Assembly (NCBI RefSeq): GCF_003386865.1
Contig: NZ_QTUA01000001.1
Coordinates: 1,240,001-1,304,000 of the forward strand
Direction: 5' to 3'
Length of the DNA stretch: 64,000 nt
Origin: Calidifontibacter indicus
GTDB lineage: Bacteria > Actinomycetota > Actinomycetes > Actinomycetales > Dermatophilaceae
A program made the position numbers and the translations under genes. Positions 33,133 to 44,967 of this stretch are shown here, piece by piece. Position 1 is the first letter of the stretch. Every line of letters starts with the position of its first letter. Below the pieces are notes generated by a model. It ran no database searches, was not told the origin of the DNA, and worked only from the letters and a program-made list of their open reading frames with translations.

Positions 33133-34923
33133 ATGAAGGTTCTGTCCGCTGTCGCCTGGCCGTACACCAACGGGCCCCGACACATCGGCCACGTGGCCGG
33201 TTTCGGTGTCCCGTCCGACGTCTTCAGTCGTTACATGCGGATGGCCGGGCACGACGTGCTCATGGTCAGCGGCACCGACGAGCACGGCACCCCGATCCTG
33301 GTGCTGGCCGATCAGGAGGGGCTCGGCGTCCAGGAGGTCGTCGACAAGTACAACCGGGTGATCGTCGAAGACCTCACCGACCTCGGTCTCTCCTACGACC
33401 TGTTCACCCGCACCACGACGCGCAACCACTACGCGGTCACCCAGGAGCTGTTCCTCGGCAACCTGCGCAACGGTTACCTGATCGAGCAGACCACCCGCAC
33501 CGCGGTGAGCCCGACCACCGGCCGCACCCTGCCCGACCGTTACATCGAGGGCACCTGCCCGATCTGCGGCTACAAGGACGCGCGCGGCGACCAGTGCGAC
33601 AACTGCGGCAACCAGCTCGACCCGACCGACCTGATCGACCCGCGCAGCAAGATCAACGGCGAGACCCCGAAGTTCGTCGACTCCAAGCACTTCTTCCTCG
33701 ACCTGCCCGCGCTCGCCGAGGCGCTGCAGTCGTGGCTCGACGAGGTCGACTCCGCCGGCACCTGGCGTCCGGGGGTCATCAACTTCGCCAAGGGCATCGC
33801 CCAGGACATGCACCCGCGCGCGATGACCCGCGACATCGACTGGGGCATCCCGGTGCCGGTCGACGGGTGGGACGACAAGCGGTTGTACGTGTGGTTCGAC
33901 GCGGTCGTCGGTTACCTGTCCGCGGCGATCGAATGGGCCCGGCGCATCGGCGACCCCGAGCGGTGGCGCGAGTGGTGGAACAACCCGGAGCTGAAGTCGT
34001 ACTACTTCCAGGGCAAGGACAACATCACCTTCCACGCCCAGATCTGGCCGGCCGAACTCCTCGGCTACATGGGCAAGGGCGCGCGTGGCGGCGAGCCCGG
34101 GGTGTACGGCGACCTGCAGCTGCCGACCGAGGTCGTCGCCTCCGGCTTCCTCAACCTGGGCGCCGGTCAGTTCTCGACCAGCCGCGGCAACGTCATCTAC
34201 GTGAAGGACGTGCTGGAGCGGTACGGCCCCGACGCGATCCGCTACTTCATCTGCGCCGCGGGCCCCGAGCAGCAGGACGCGCCGTTCACCTGGGAGGACT
34301 TCGTTCAGCGCAACAACTCCGAGCTCGTCGCCGGCTGGGGCAACCTGGTCAACCGCACCGCCGCGATGATCGCCAAGAACTTCGGTGAGATCCCGACCCC
34401 CGGCGCCCTCGAGCCGATCGACGAGGCGCTCCTCGCCCAGGTGCGCGCCGGCTTCGACACCGTCGGCGACCTGCTCGTCGGCCAGCGGCAGAAGGCCGCC
34501 ATCGCCGAGGTGATGCGCCTGGTGCGCGAGGCCAACAAGTACGTCTCCGACACCGAGCCGTTCAAGCTCAAGGGCGACGACCAGCGCGAGCGGCTGGCGA
34601 CGGTGCTGCACACGCTGGCCCAGTCGGTGGTCGACCTCAACACGATGATGGCGCCGTTCCTGCCGCACTCGTCCAACCAGGTGGCCGCGGTCTTCGGCAT
34701 CGACGACTTCATGCCGATGCCGCGGGTCGACGAGGTGACCGATCTCGACGACGAGGCGCGCAGCTACCCGATCATCACCGGCGACTATTCCGCGACGCCG
34801 AAATGGCAGTCGCGCGATGTGATTCTCGGCACACCGATCGCCAAGCCCACGCCGATCTTCGCCAAGCTCGATCCGTCGGTGATCGAGGAGGAGAACGCGC
34901 GTCTCGCAGGGACCTGCGCATGA
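33133..34923 (+). CDS. metG: Methionyl-tRNA synthetase
   Basis: 596 residues; ATG 33133 starts [24 protein letters not shown], where HIGH marks the ATP site. A zinc knuckle [18 protein letters not shown] (~144-161) splits the connective-peptide domain. The second signature is [11 protein letters not shown] in place of KMSKS, as in other actinobacterial MetG1 enzymes. The C-terminal anticodon-binding helices follow; there is no EMAP/tRNA-binding extension. An in-frame GTG at 33109 is less likely. It overlaps tatD by 4 nt, giving the classical metG-tatD-rpf-ksgA-ispE order. Confidence 0.96.
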   Translation: MKVLSAVAWPYTNGPRHIGHVAGFGVPSDVFSRYMRMAGHDVLMVSGTDEHGTPILVLADQEGLGVQEVVDKYNRVIVEDLTDLGLSYDLFTRTTTRNHYAVTQELFLGNLRNGYLIEQTTRTAVSPTTGRTLPDRYIEGTCPICGYKDARGDQCDNCGNQLDPTDLIDPRSKINGETPKFVDSKHFFLDLPALAEALQSWLDEVDSAGTWRPGVINFAKGIAQDMHPRAMTRDIDWGIPVPVDGWDDKRLYVWFDAVVGYLSAAIEWARRIGDPERWREWWNNPELKSYYFQGKDNITFHAQIWPAELLGYMGKGARGGEPGVYGDLQLPTEVVASGFLNLGAGQFSTSRGNVIYVKDVLERYGPDAIRYFICAAGPEQQDAPFTWEDFVQRNNSELVAGWGNLVNRTAAMIAKNFGEIPTPGALEPIDEALLAQVRAGFDTVGDLLVGQRQKAAIAEVMRLVREANKYVSDTEPFKLKGDDQRERLATVLHTLAQSVVDLNTMMAPFLPHSSNQVAAVFGIDDFMPMPRVDEVTDLDDEARSYPIITGDYSATPKWQSRDVILGTPIAKPTPIFAKLDPSVIEEENARLAGTCA

Positions 34924-35777
34924 GCAAGGGGCAGCATTCCGGAACGCATTCGGCACCGCCACCGGCGCCCGACCCGCTGCCCCTGCCCATCGTCGACAAC
35001 CACACCCATCTCGACATCAGTCGGGAGGGTCACGAGCCGGTCGATGTCGCCGCCGCGATCGCCGCTGCCAAGCGGGTCGGGGTCAACCGGATGGTGCAAG
35101 TCGGGTGCGATCTGGACGGCGCTCGGTGGACCGTGCAGGTGATCGACGAGCACGCCGAACTGCTCGGTGGCATCGCCATCCACCCGAACGAGGCGCCCAA
35201 GCACCACGAGCGCGGCGACCTTGCCGAGGCGCTGGCCGAGATCGAGGCGCTCGCCGCGCACCCGCGGGTGCGGGCCATCGGCGAGACCGGCCTCGACTAC
35301 TTCCGCACCGGTCCCGAAGGGGTTGCCGCGCAACAGGATTCCTTCCGGTGGCATATCGACCTCGCCAAACGCACCGGCAAGGCGCTGCAGATCCACGACC
35401 GCGACTCCCACGACGACGTGCTGCGCATCCTGCAGGAGGAAGGCGCACCGGAGAAGGTCGTGCTGCACTGCTTCTCCGGCGACGTCACGATGGCCCGCGA
35501 ATGCGTCGACCGCGGCTATTACCTCAGCTACTCCGGCACCGTCACCTTCAAGAACGCCCGCCCGCTGCGCAACGCGCTCGCGGTGACGCCATTGGAGCAC
35601 GTGTTGGTGGAAACCGACGCCCCCTACCTCACCCCCGCCCCACACCGCGGAGCACCGAACGCGCCCTACCTGACGCCGGTCACCCTGCGCCTCATGGCCG
35701 ACGTTCTGAACGTGTCGGTGCCGACGCTGTGCGCGGCAGTTTCGGACAACAGCGAGCAGGTCTACGGCCCCTGGTAG
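34920..35777 (+). CDS. tatD: TatD-family metal-dependent DNase/hydrolase
   Basis: 285 residues, ATG in an ATGA overlap with metG. Metal-binding motifs of the amidohydrolase-like TatD fold: VDNHTHLDI (HxH), [10 protein letters not shown] with the bridging Glu, [23 protein letters not shown] and [10 protein letters not shown] with the final Asp. TatD enzymes are 3'-5' exonucleases on single-stranded DNA/RNA linked to repair. An N-terminal ~22 residues rich in Pro/Ser precede the domain. The gene after it is rpf, the standard actinobacterial order. Confidence 0.93.
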   Translation: MSKGQHSGTHSAPPPAPDPLPLPIVDNHTHLDISREGHEPVDVAAAIAAAKRVGVNRMVQVGCDLDGARWTVQVIDEHAELLGGIAIHPNEAPKHHERGDLAEALAEIEALAAHPRVRAIGETGLDYFRTGPEGVAAQQDSFRWHIDLAKRTGKALQIHDRDSHDDVLRILQEEGAPEKVVLHCFSGDVTMARECVDRGYYLSYSGTVTFKNARPLRNALAVTPLEHVLVETDAPYLTPAPHRGAPNAPYLTPVTLRLMADVLNVSVPTLCAAVSDNSEQVYGPW

Positions 35778-36024
35778 GTCGGCATGTCACGACAAGGCAC
35801 ACCCACCGGTTGTGACGCAACCGTCGTTATCAAAATTTGACCTTTCTTGGTCCGTCGGTCACCTTGGATGAGCACAGCCCGACGGCGACAAGCCGTGGAC
35901 GCCCGGTCACGAGTGACCGAAAGCCTCGTTCGACGAGGCCCAGAGCGTGAGTACGTACGGCTCCCCAGCCACACTGATCGCGCGCGTCCGTTGCCGGAGG
36001 GACCGTACGAAATCTGGAGAACCC
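35778..36024 (+). promoter_or_regulatory. Long structured leader/promoter region of rpf
   Basis: A 247-bp gap precedes rpf. TTGACC at 35838 could be a -35 element, without a convincing -10 at normal spacing. Several hairpins follow: GGTCAC-GAG-TGACC and GCCTCG-TTCGA-CGAGGC among them, with the GGAG ribosome site close to the start. Actinobacterial rpf genes are often controlled by c-di-AMP (ydaO) riboswitches; I could not match the conserved ydaO blocks here, so the region is reported only as a structured leader. Confidence 0.4.
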
Positions 36025-36882
36025 TTGACCTTCCGTAACTCACGCCTGACCGCCGTCGCCGCGACCTCCGCACTGGCTGCGATCACCCTGACCGCTTGTG
36101 CCGGCTCCGGCGACACCGCCGCGAACACCCCCATCGCCACCAGCACCACCGCTGCTACCAGCACCTCGCAGAGCGCGCCGAGCACGTCGTCCTCGACGAC
36201 CACTTCGCCGGCCGCCACGAGCACCACGACTTCCAGCACGACGTCCAGTGCGACCTCCGCGCCGTCGAGCTCGGCCAAGACCTCCGCCGCGACCCGCGCC
36301 GCGCAGACCACCCGCGTGGCCCGTTCCGAGGCCCGCCCGGTCTTCAAGACCCTCACCGAGACCCGCGTGCTCCCGTTCGACACGGTGACCCGCACCGACT
36401 CCACCCTCGCCAAGGGCGCCACCCGTGTCGCCCAGGCCGGCGTCGCCGGATCGCAGCGCGTCACCGTGACCCAGACCGTCGTCAACGGCCGCATCACCAA
36501 CGTCAACGTGACCAAGCGCGTCACCGTCGCGCAGCCGGTCAACAAGATCGTCGTCGTCGGCACCAAGGCTGCCGCCCCGCGCGTCACCTCGACCCCGACC
36601 ACCACCACCGCGCCGAAGACCAACACCGGTGGCCTCGACCTGCGCCGCGCCGGCATGTGGGACCGCATCGCCATGTGTGAGTCGACCGGCAACTGGTCGA
36701 TCAACACCGGCAACGGTTACTACGGTGGCCTGCAGTTCGACATCGGCACCTGGCTCAGCGCCGGTGGCGGCCAGTTCGCGCCGCGCGCCGACCTCGCCTC
36801 CCGCGCCCAGCAGATCACCATCGCGAACAAGGTCTACGACTCCCGCGGCCTGTCCCCCTGGGGCTGCGTTGGAGCTGCGTGA
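36025..36882 (+). CDS. rpfB: Resuscitation-promoting factor with G5 and transglycosylase-like domains
   Basis: 285 residues from a TTG at 36025 (GGAGAACCC upstream). The resulting N-terminus is a lipoprotein-like signal peptide ending LTAC; an in-frame GTG at 35947 would bury it. Residues ~30-90 are a Ser/Thr linker and 105-180 a G5 domain (PVFKTLTETRVLPFDTVTRTDSTLAKGATRVAQAG ... NVTKRVTVAQPVNKIVVVGTK). The C-terminal Rpf domain (~205-285) has MWDRIAMCESTGNWSINTGNGYYGGLQFDIGTW with the catalytic Glu in CESTGNW and the partner Cys in SPWGC. Secreted muralytic enzyme that wakes dormant cells. The DUF348 repeats of M. tuberculosis RpfB are missing, so it is a shorter RpfB-like form. Confidence 0.9.
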   Translation: MTFRNSRLTAVAATSALAAITLTACAGSGDTAANTPIATSTTAATSTSQSAPSTSSSTTTSPAATSTTTSSTTSSATSAPSSSAKTSAATRAAQTTRVARSEARPVFKTLTETRVLPFDTVTRTDSTLAKGATRVAQAGVAGSQRVTVTQTVVNGRITNVNVTKRVTVAQPVNKIVVVGTKAAAPRVTSTPTTTTAPKTNTGGLDLRRAGMWDRIAMCESTGNWSINTGNGYYGGLQFDIGTWLSAGGGQFAPRADLASRAQQITIANKVYDSRGLSPWGCVGAA

Positions 36883-36900
36883 GCGTAGCGAACGCCTGTG

Positions 36901-36936
36901 GACGGGCGGGGCGACCACTCGGTCGCCCCGCCCGTC
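36901..36936 (+). terminator. Intrinsic terminator after rpf
   Basis: A perfect 16-bp stem GACGGGCGGGGCGACC / GGTCGCCCCGCCCGTC around an ACTC loop, 18 bp after the rpf stop and 22 bp before the ksgA start. It separates metG-tatD-rpf from ksgA-ispE. Confidence 0.88.
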
Positions 36937-36958
36937 GGCATTTCACTAAGGTCATCTC

Positions 36959-37828
36959 GTGACCGACGAGAGTGCCGCCCGCGACGACCAGCTGCTCGGG
37001 CCGGCCGAGATCCGCGAGCTGGCTGCGGGCCTCGATGTGCGGCCCACCAAGCAGTGGGGCCAGAACTTCGTCATCGACAAGGGCACCGTCCGCAAGATCG
37101 TGCGACTGGCCGAGGTCGGCGCCGACGACGTGGTGGTCGAGGTCGGTCCGGGTCTGGGGTCGCTGACGCTGGCGCTGCTGCCCCAGGTGCGGCAGGTCGT
37201 CGCGGTCGAGATCGACCCGCGCCTGGCGGCCCAACTGCCGATCACCGTGCAGACCATGGCGCCAGACCTCGTCGACCGGCTCACCGTCGTCCAGCAGGAC
37301 GCGCTGAAGCTCGAAGAACTGCCCGACCCGCAGCCGACCGCGCTCGTGGCCAACCTGCCCTACAACGTGTCGGTGCCCGTCGTGCTGTCGCTGCTGCAAC
37401 GCTTCCCGACGATCGACCGGGTGCTGGTGATGGTGCAGTTGGAGGTCGCCGAGCGGTTCGCGGCGACGCCCGGCTCGAAGGTCTACGGGGTGCCCAGCGT
37501 CAAGGCGTCGTGGTACGCCGACGTGCGACTGGCCGACAAGGTCGGACGCAACGTGTTCTGGCCCGCGCCCAACGTCGACTCCGGCCTGGTGAAGATGGTG
37601 CGACGCGACCCGCCCCGCGACGACGTCGCCGCCGTCGACGTGTTCGCCTGCGTCGACGCGGCATTCGCCCAACGCCGCAAGACGCTGCGCGCCGCCTTGG
37701 CCGGGTGGGCCGGCTCGGCGGCACACGCCGAGGAGATCCTGCGGGCGGCAGGCATCGACCCGACCCTGCGCGGCGAGCGGTTGTCGGTCGACGACTTCGC
37801 GGCGCTCGCGGCGGCCCGTTCGGCATAG
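36959..37828 (+). CDS. rsmA: 16S rRNA (adenine1518-N6/1519-N6)-dimethyltransferase
   Basis: 289 residues, GTG start. KsgA dimethylates two adjacent adenosines in helix 45 of 16S rRNA late in 30S assembly. Motifs: [20 protein letters not shown], the SAM loop [36 protein letters not shown], and the catalytic [12 protein letters not shown], followed by [24 protein letters not shown] and the C-terminal RRKTLRAAL. It shares a unit with ispE 9 bp downstream. Confidence 0.96.
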   Translation: MTDESAARDDQLLGPAEIRELAAGLDVRPTKQWGQNFVIDKGTVRKIVRLAEVGADDVVVEVGPGLGSLTLALLPQVRQVVAVEIDPRLAAQLPITVQTMAPDLVDRLTVVQQDALKLEELPDPQPTALVANLPYNVSVPVVLSLLQRFPTIDRVLVMVQLEVAERFAATPGSKVYGVPSVKASWYADVRLADKVGRNVFWPAPNVDSGLVKMVRRDPPRDDVAAVDVFACVDAAFAQRRKTLRAALAGWAGSAAHAEEILRAAGIDPTLRGERLSVDDFAALAAARSA

Positions 37829-37837
37829 GGTGCAGGC

Positions 37838-38764
37838 ATGGCGGCCAAACAACCCGGGGTGACGGTCCGCGTCCCCGCGAAGGTGAACCTGTGCCTCAAT
37901 GTGGGCCCGACCGACGGCGACGGCTACCACCAGCTCGCTACGGTCTTTCACGCCGTGGACCTCACCGACGATGTCACCGTGCGCCCGTCCCGCCACTGGG
38001 AATGCACGATCACCGGCCCCTACGCCGACAAGGTGCCCACCGGCCACGCCAACCTGGCGATGCGGGTCGCCCAGCGGCTGGCCGACGAATGCTACGAAGC
38101 CGGACCCGTGTCGATGACCATCGACAAATCGATCCCGGTCGCTGGCGGCATGGCCGGCGGATCGGCCGACGCCGCCGCGGCGATGATCGCGGTCGACCAA
38201 CTCTTCAACCTCCAACTCACCAAGCTCGACTTCACCGACCTGGCCGCCGAGATCGGCTCCGACGTGCCGTTCGCGCTGACCGGCGGCACGGCCTTCGGCT
38301 CCGGACGTGGCGATCAACTCGCGCCGGTGCTCACCACCGGCCGCTACGAGTGGGTCTTCGCCCTCCACCACGAAGGACTGTCCACGCCCAAGGTCTACGC
38401 CGAGTTCGACCGGCTGAACGCCCACCGCAAGATCGGGTTCCCACAGGTGCCGGGGGAGTTGCTGGCGGCCCTGCGCAGCGGCGACCCGCGTGAGCTCGCC
38501 GGTGCGCTCTCGAACGACCTGCAGGAAGCGGCCGTCTCGTTGATGCCCCGCTTGCAGGACACCATCGACACCGGTCTGGCCGAGGGCGCACTCGGTGCGA
38601 TCGTCTCGGGCTCCGGGCCGACCGTCGCCTTCCTCACCGCCGATCGGTCGGCGGCGCTCGACCTCATGGTCGCGTTGACCGCCAGCGGGGTCGCCGACGA
38701 CGTCGTGTCGGCCAGCGGCCCGCACCCGGGAGCCCGGGTCATTTCCACAATCCGCCCTGTTTGA
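37838..38764 (+). CDS. ispE: 4-diphosphocytidyl-2-C-methyl-D-erythritol kinase
   Basis: 308 residues. A GHMP kinase of the MEP isoprenoid pathway that phosphorylates CDP-ME. Visible: VRVPAKVNLCLNVGPTDGDGYHQLATVFHAVDL at the start, the ATP loop PVAGGMAGGSADAAAAMIAV (~105-124), GSDVPFALTGGTAFGSGRGDQL, and GAIVSGSGPTVAFL. Product feeds undecaprenyl and menaquinone synthesis. Placed 9 bp after ksgA and 7 bp before the ABC-F gene, so all three are probably one transcript. Confidence 0.95.
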   Translation: MAAKQPGVTVRVPAKVNLCLNVGPTDGDGYHQLATVFHAVDLTDDVTVRPSRHWECTITGPYADKVPTGHANLAMRVAQRLADECYEAGPVSMTIDKSIPVAGGMAGGSADAAAAMIAVDQLFNLQLTKLDFTDLAAEIGSDVPFALTGGTAFGSGRGDQLAPVLTTGRYEWVFALHHEGLSTPKVYAEFDRLNAHRKIGFPQVPGELLAALRSGDPRELAGALSNDLQEAAVSLMPRLQDTIDTGLAEGALGAIVSGSGPTVAFLTADRSAALDLMVALTASGVADDVVSASGPHPGARVISTIRPV

Positions 38765-38771
38765 AGGATAG

Positions 38772-40580
<1,809 letters not shown>

Positions 40581-40722
40581 CCGGCACACCTTAAAGAGCG
40601 GGCAAAGGACTCGTCAGTAGCGTTGCGGCCACCGTGCGGCCGGGTGCACTATGTGCCGATCCGACCCAGGTGCGGTTCTTCCGGCCGTGAGGGGGGTCGC
40701 GGCGGAAGGTAGGGCCAAACTC

Positions 40723-42273
40723 ATGACCGACACGCTCATCGACAAGGACGCGAACGACCCCGGGCCGGGTGGCCTCGACGCCGAACAAGTCGGCTACAAG
40801 CAGTCCCTCGGCAACCGCCAGGTGCAGATGATCGCCATCGGCGGCGCGATCGGCACCGGCCTCTTCCTCGGAAGTGCCTCCCGCCTCAACAGCACCGGCC
40901 CCGCCCTGCTGTTCAGCTACGCCTTCGTCGGCGTCATCGCGTTCCTGCTGATGCGGGCGCTCGGCGAGCTGGTGCTGCACCGCGCGACCTCGGGTGCGTT
41001 CGTGTCGTACATGCGTGAGTTCTACGGCGAGAAGTGGGCATTCATCACCGGCTGGATGTACTGGCTCAACTGGGCGCTGACCGGCATCGCCGAACTGTCC
41101 GCGGTCGGTCTCTACATGCAGCACTGGTACCCCAACCTGCCGACCTGGCAGACGGTGCTGGTCTCCCTGGCCGTCGTGCTCGGGGTGAACCTCATGTCGG
41201 CGAAGGCGTTCGGTGAGTTCGAGTTCTGGGCGGCCATCGCGAAGGTGGCGGCGATCCTGATCTTCCTCGCGGTCGGCCTGTTCGTCGTGCTGCTCGGCCG
41301 CAACGTCGGCGACCACAAGGCCGGCTTCTCCAACCTGTGGAGCAACCCGGGCGGCTTCTGGCCGACCAGCGGTGATTACAACTGGTACGGACCGATCCTG
41401 GTGATGTCCGGTGTCGTCTTCGCCTACGCCGCGATCGAGATGGTCGGTGTGGCCGCCGGAGAGATGACCGACGCCAAGAAGGAAGTGCCGAAGGCGGTCA
41501 ACGCGGTGATCTTCCGCATTGCGATCTTCTACTGCGGCTCGATCCTGTTGCTGGTCTCGATGTTGCCGACCAAGGAGTACAAGTCGGGCATCAGCCCGTT
41601 CGTCACCGTCTTCGGACGGATGGGGCTGGACTGGATGGGCAACCTCATCCAGGTGGTGCTGATCATCGCCGCCATGTCGAGTCTCAACTCCGGCCTCTAT
41701 TCGACCGGACGCGTGCTGCGCAGCCTCGGGATGGCGAAGCAGGCGCCGAAGTTCACCCTCAAGATGAGCAGGTCGGGTGTGCCCTGGGCCGGCATCGTGA
41801 TGACCGCGATCGTGCTGGTCCTCGGTGCGGTGCTCAACGCGATCGCGCCGGGCACGGCCTTCGAGATCGCGCTGGAGGCCGCCGCGATCGGCGTGCTGTT
41901 CACCTGGGGCACGATCTTCGCCTGCCAGTTGCGGCTGCGCCGGCTCAGCGACAAGGGAGTGATCCCACCCAGCAGTTTCCAGATGCCCGGCAGTCCGTGG
42001 ACCAGCTACATCGGCCTGGTGTTCCTCGGCCTGGTGCTCGTCGGGATGGCGATCTCCGGTTGGCAGGCCTCGCCCTACTTCTGGCACAAGACCCAGTTCA
42101 TCGTCGTGGTGCTCGGGGTTCCGATCCTGGCGGTGTTGCTGCAACTCGGTTGGACGGCGGTGCGCCCGGCAGTGCTGCGCAACACGGGTGGACAGATCGG
42201 CAGCGTGTGGACCGATTCGGGTCCGCGTGCCGGCGCGGCCGCAGCACTGACCGACCCCGAGGGGGATGAGTGA
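40723..42273 (+). CDS. Amino-acid permease (APC superfamily, AnsP/AroP-like)
   Basis: 516 residues; ATG 40723 with GGAAGGTAGGG upstream. A charged cytoplasmic N-tail precedes twelve predicted helices. Family marks: YKQSLGNRQVQMIAIGGAIGTGLFLGSASRLNSTGPALL (helix 1 substrate loop GAIGTGLF), ALGELVLHRATSGAFVSYMREFYGEKWAF, YAAIEMVGVAAGEMTDAKKEVPKAVNAV and STGRVLRSLGMAKQAPKF. Such proton symporters import amino acids such as asparagine or aromatic residues; specificity not assignable. It heads a four-gene run in which every junction overlaps; its stop overlaps the GTG of a solute-binding lipoprotein, an unexpected partner for a secondary transporter. The 142-bp gap upstream holds a GC-rich hairpin but no recognised regulator site. 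Confidence 0.93.
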   Translation: MTDTLIDKDANDPGPGGLDAEQVGYKQSLGNRQVQMIAIGGAIGTGLFLGSASRLNSTGPALLFSYAFVGVIAFLLMRALGELVLHRATSGAFVSYMREFYGEKWAFITGWMYWLNWALTGIAELSAVGLYMQHWYPNLPTWQTVLVSLAVVLGVNLMSAKAFGEFEFWAAIAKVAAILIFLAVGLFVVLLGRNVGDHKAGFSNLWSNPGGFWPTSGDYNWYGPILVMSGVVFAYAAIEMVGVAAGEMTDAKKEVPKAVNAVIFRIAIFYCGSILLLVSMLPTKEYKSGISPFVTVFGRMGLDWMGNLIQVVLIIAAMSSLNSGLYSTGRVLRSLGMAKQAPKFTLKMSRSGVPWAGIVMTAIVLVLGAVLNAIAPGTAFEIALEAAAIGVLFTWGTIFACQLRLRRLSDKGVIPPSSFQMPGSPWTSYIGLVFLGLVLVGMAISGWQASPYFWHKTQFIVVVLGVPILAVLLQLGWTAVRPAVLRNTGGQIGSVWTDSGPRAGAAAALTDPEGDE

Positions 42274-43127
42274 AGATGACTGCACTTCCGATTCGGCGCC
42301 GGCGGCTGCTGGCCGCGTCAGCGCTGGCCGTCGCGGTGGGCCTCGCCGGCTGCGCGTCGTCGGAGCAGAGCTCCGAGAAGTCGCCGACCGCCAACAGCGC
42401 GAGCGGCACCGCGAAACTGACGATCGGCATCGCCGGTGACGAGCCCGGCCTCAGCCTGGCCAGCGGATCGTCGTACGTCGGGTTCGACATCGACGTCGCC
42501 AACTACGTCGCGGGCAAGTTGCAGGTGCCCACCGCCAACATCACCTGGAAGGTGATCGACCAGGCCCAACGTGTCGAGGCGCTGACCAACGGCTCGGTCG
42601 ACCTGGTCGTCTCCACCTTCTCGATCACGACGGAGCGGCAAAAGGTGGTCGACTTCGCCGGCCCCTACTTCGTGGCCCACCAGACGCTGCTCACCCGGCG
42701 CAACGACGACACGATCACCGGCGCCACCACGCTCGACGGCAAGGTCCTGTGCTCGGCGGCCGGCACGACGTCCGGTGACTACATCAAGTCGCACTACGCC
42801 GGCAAGATCACGTTGCGTGAGGTGCCGACCTGGAGCGAGTGCGTGCGCAACCTGCACGACGGCACGGTCGACGCGGTGAGCACCGACGACGTCCTGCTCG
42901 CCGGGTTCGCCTCACAGTCGAAGTACAAGGGCGTCCTGAAGCTCACCGGGTCGGGCCTGACCGACGAGCGTTACGGCGTCGGCATCAAGAAGGGTGACAG
43001 CGCGATGGTCACCAAGGTCAACGCCGCCCTGAAGGAGTTCATCTCCTCGGGCGAGTGGAAGAAGTCCCTGGAGAAATGGGTGACACCTTCGGGCTACAAG
43101 ATTCCGAGTCCGCCCAGCGTTGGTTGA
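42270..43127 (+). CDS. Family 3 (glutamate/polar amino-acid type) solute-binding lipoprotein
   Basis: 285 residues from the GTG at 42270 (GTGA overlap with the permease); an ATG two codons on (42276) is the alternative. Signal peptide with RRRR and lipobox LAGC (Cys28), so a lipoprotein outside the membrane. The mature part matches GluB-like proteins: TIGIAGDEPGLSL, YVGFDIDVANYVAGKL, AQRVEALTNGSVDLVVSTFSITTERQKVVDFAGPYFV, then CSAAGTTSGDYIK and STDDVLLAGFA. ABC importers normally need permease and ATPase genes, and none are present; the only transporter is the APC permease it overlaps. It may serve that permease or act as a ligand sensor for the downstream signalling protein. Confidence 0.92.
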   Translation: MKMTALPIRRRRLLAASALAVAVGLAGCASSEQSSEKSPTANSASGTAKLTIGIAGDEPGLSLASGSSYVGFDIDVANYVAGKLQVPTANITWKVIDQAQRVEALTNGSVDLVVSTFSITTERQKVVDFAGPYFVAHQTLLTRRNDDTITGATTLDGKVLCSAAGTTSGDYIKSHYAGKITLREVPTWSECVRNLHDGTVDAVSTDDVLLAGFASQSKYKGVLKLTGSGLTDERYGVGIKKGDSAMVTKVNAALKEFISSGEWKKSLEKWVTPSGYKIPSPPSVG

Positions 43128-44967
43128 GTCGCTGGCCGCCTTCCTCGGACGGCACGAACCGTTCACCGCGCTCGGCACCGAGCAACTGGCGCGGTTGGCC
43201 GACTCCGCCCATGTGACGGAGTACGAGGTCGGCGAGCTGGTGTTGGACGCCTTCCGGCAACCCTCGGTCGACGTCTTCGTGGTGATCTCGGGTGCGGTCG
43301 ACCTGTGGAACGACGCGCGCCTGACGACCGAGGCGCCCGACGAACGAGTGACCACGGGCGGCATCTTCGGCTTCTCCGCGATGCTCACCGAGCAGTCGAT
43401 CGGTCCGCGTGCGGTGGCCGCGCGGCACAGCCGGATCGCGCTGATCCCGGGGGCCGAAGCCAGCGTGGCCTTCACCTCCCGTATCGGTGCGCGGTTCCTG
43501 GCCGACCGGCTGCGACAGCAGTCCGAGCACACCTCAGCGCTGGTGGCCGCCGAGTCGGTGCTCGACCGGGTCGAGCCCGCGCCGGCGCCGCTGCCCGCGG
43601 GCGCGAGTGCGCTGGACGCCGCGCGTCAGATGTCGCAGCACGGACGCGACTACGCGGTGGTGCGGTTGGCCGACGGTTCGTCGGCGCTGGTCACCGACCA
43701 CTCGTTGCGACGGGAGGTGCTGGCGGTCGGACGCCCGGCGGCCGCACCGGCGGTCGAGGCGATCGATACCCGAACACCCCGACTGGGCGCCTCCGCGACG
43801 CCGGCCGAGGTCTTGCTCGCGCTGCTCGACAGCGGGTCGTCGCTGGCAATGATCACCGATCGGCAGCGCAACCTGCAGCGCGTCGTCCATCTGCGTGACG
43901 TCGCCGCGCTGCCGGTCGACGTGTCGTTGCACGAGCGGATCCGGCGCGCCGACACCGCGGATGCGCTGGTCGACGCGTCGCGACGAGTGCCGGAACTGCT
44001 GCGCAATCTGTTGCGCGGCGGCATCTCCTCGGCGCGGGTGATCCGGGTGCACTCCACGATGGTCGACGGTGTCGCGCGTCGGGCCCTCGAGCTGTCCTTC
44101 GCCGACGTGGAGCAGGTGCGGCTGGAGGACCTCACGTTCATGATGCTCGGCAGCAACGGTCGCCGCGAAGCGGTGCTGTCGTCCGACCTCGACACGGCGG
44201 TGACCTTCCCCGACGACACGACACCGCAGCAGATGCAGATCGCCCGCGCCGCGATGCGCGCGACGGGTGAGCTGCTGGCCCGCATCGGGCTCAATCGCGA
44301 CGCGCACGGCGCGACCGCCAGCCGCACGCCGTTCTCGCGCACCCGCGCCGAGTGGCTGGCCGCCGCGAACCGGTGGGTCGAGCAACCGGGCACGAACGAG
44401 GGGGCGATGTTCATCTCGTTGCTGCTCGACTCCCGTCCGGTGCTCGGCGACCCGACGTTGGCCGACCTGTCCGATGCCTTCACCCCGCTGCGCACGCACA
44501 GCGGCACCCTGCGGCTGCTGTTGGGTGCGGCGTTGTCGACGAAGGCGCGCTATCGCGGGCAGCGCGGACCGTTCGTCAGCCGGTCGGCGCACATCGACAT
44601 CAAGCGCGATGCCATCCTGCCGGTCGTCAATCTGGCCCGGTGGGCGGCGCTCGCGGCCGGTGCCGACGCGACGACGACCACGGGACGGTTGGCGGCCGCG
44701 TCGGGCACCCCGATGCTGCCCGACGACGCGGCGACCTCCCTGGCCGAGGTGTTCCGGCTGTTGCAGCGGCTGCGCCTGCACTACCAACTCGCGCAGACCG
44801 AACAAGGGGAGAAACCCAGCGACGCGCTGACCATGCAGCAGATGTCGTTGATCGACCGCTCGCTGCTGGCGCAGGCCGTGCGGGAGATCACCGGGGTGCA
44901 GCGCCGGATGGCGAACGTGTCGGCTTTCGTATCGTCGGACGAATGGACCGGACTTCGTCGGCGATGA
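43120..44967 (+). CDS. cNMP-binding/CBS/DUF294 nucleotidyltransferase-like signalling protein
   Basis: 615 residues from a TTG overlapping the binding-protein stop by 8 nt. Residues ~1-130: cyclic-nucleotide-binding-like domain (PFTALGTEQLARLADSAHVTEYEVGELVL, VFVVISGAVDLWND). ~150-275: a CBS pair (ALDAARQMSQHGRDYAVVRLADGSSALVTD, then LLDSGSSLAMITDRQRNLQRVVHLRDV). ~280-430: DUF294 nucleotidyltransferase with GSNGRREAVLSSDLDTAV (about 343-360), the G-S-x-G-R-x-E...D-x-D catalytic pattern shared with GlnD. ~450-600: the helical DUF294 C-domain. Such proteins usually accompany acetate-type symporters and are thought to control them. Here it follows an amino-acid permease and a binding protein, suggesting transport control by nucleotidylation or second-messenger sensing; this is inference. 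Confidence 0.87.
   Translation: MVESLAAFLGRHEPFTALGTEQLARLADSAHVTEYEVGELVLDAFRQPSVDVFVVISGAVDLWNDARLTTEAPDERVTTGGIFGFSAMLTEQSIGPRAVAARHSRIALIPGAEASVAFTSRIGARFLADRLRQQSEHTSALVAAESVLDRVEPAPAPLPAGASALDAARQMSQHGRDYAVVRLADGSSALVTDHSLRREVLAVGRPAAAPAVEAIDTRTPRLGASATPAEVLLALLDSGSSLAMITDRQRNLQRVVHLRDVAALPVDVSLHERIRRADTADALVDASRRVPELLRNLLRGGISSARVIRVHSTMVDGVARRALELSFADVEQVRLEDLTFMMLGSNGRREAVLSSDLDTAVTFPDDTTPQQMQIARAAMRATGELLARIGLNRDAHGATASRTPFSRTRAEWLAAANRWVEQPGTNEGAMFISLLLDSRPVLGDPTLADLSDAFTPLRTHSGTLRLLLGAALSTKARYRGQRGPFVSRSAHIDIKRDAILPVVNLARWAALAAGADATTTTGRLAAASGTPMLPDDAATSLAEVFRLLQRLRLHYQLAQTEQGEKPSDALTMQQMSLIDRSLLAQAVREITGVQRRMANVSAFVSSDEWTGLRRR

Noticed and set aside
35778-36024. c-di-AMP (ydaO) riboswitch upstream of rpf
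   Set aside because: Expected from gene context, but the conserved riboswitch blocks could not be found by eye; kept only as a structured leader.
42270-43127. An ABC amino-acid importer operon around the binding lipoprotein
   Set aside because: No ABC permease or ATPase gene is adjacent; the ABC protein at 38772-40580 is a soluble ABC-F factor with tandem cassettes.
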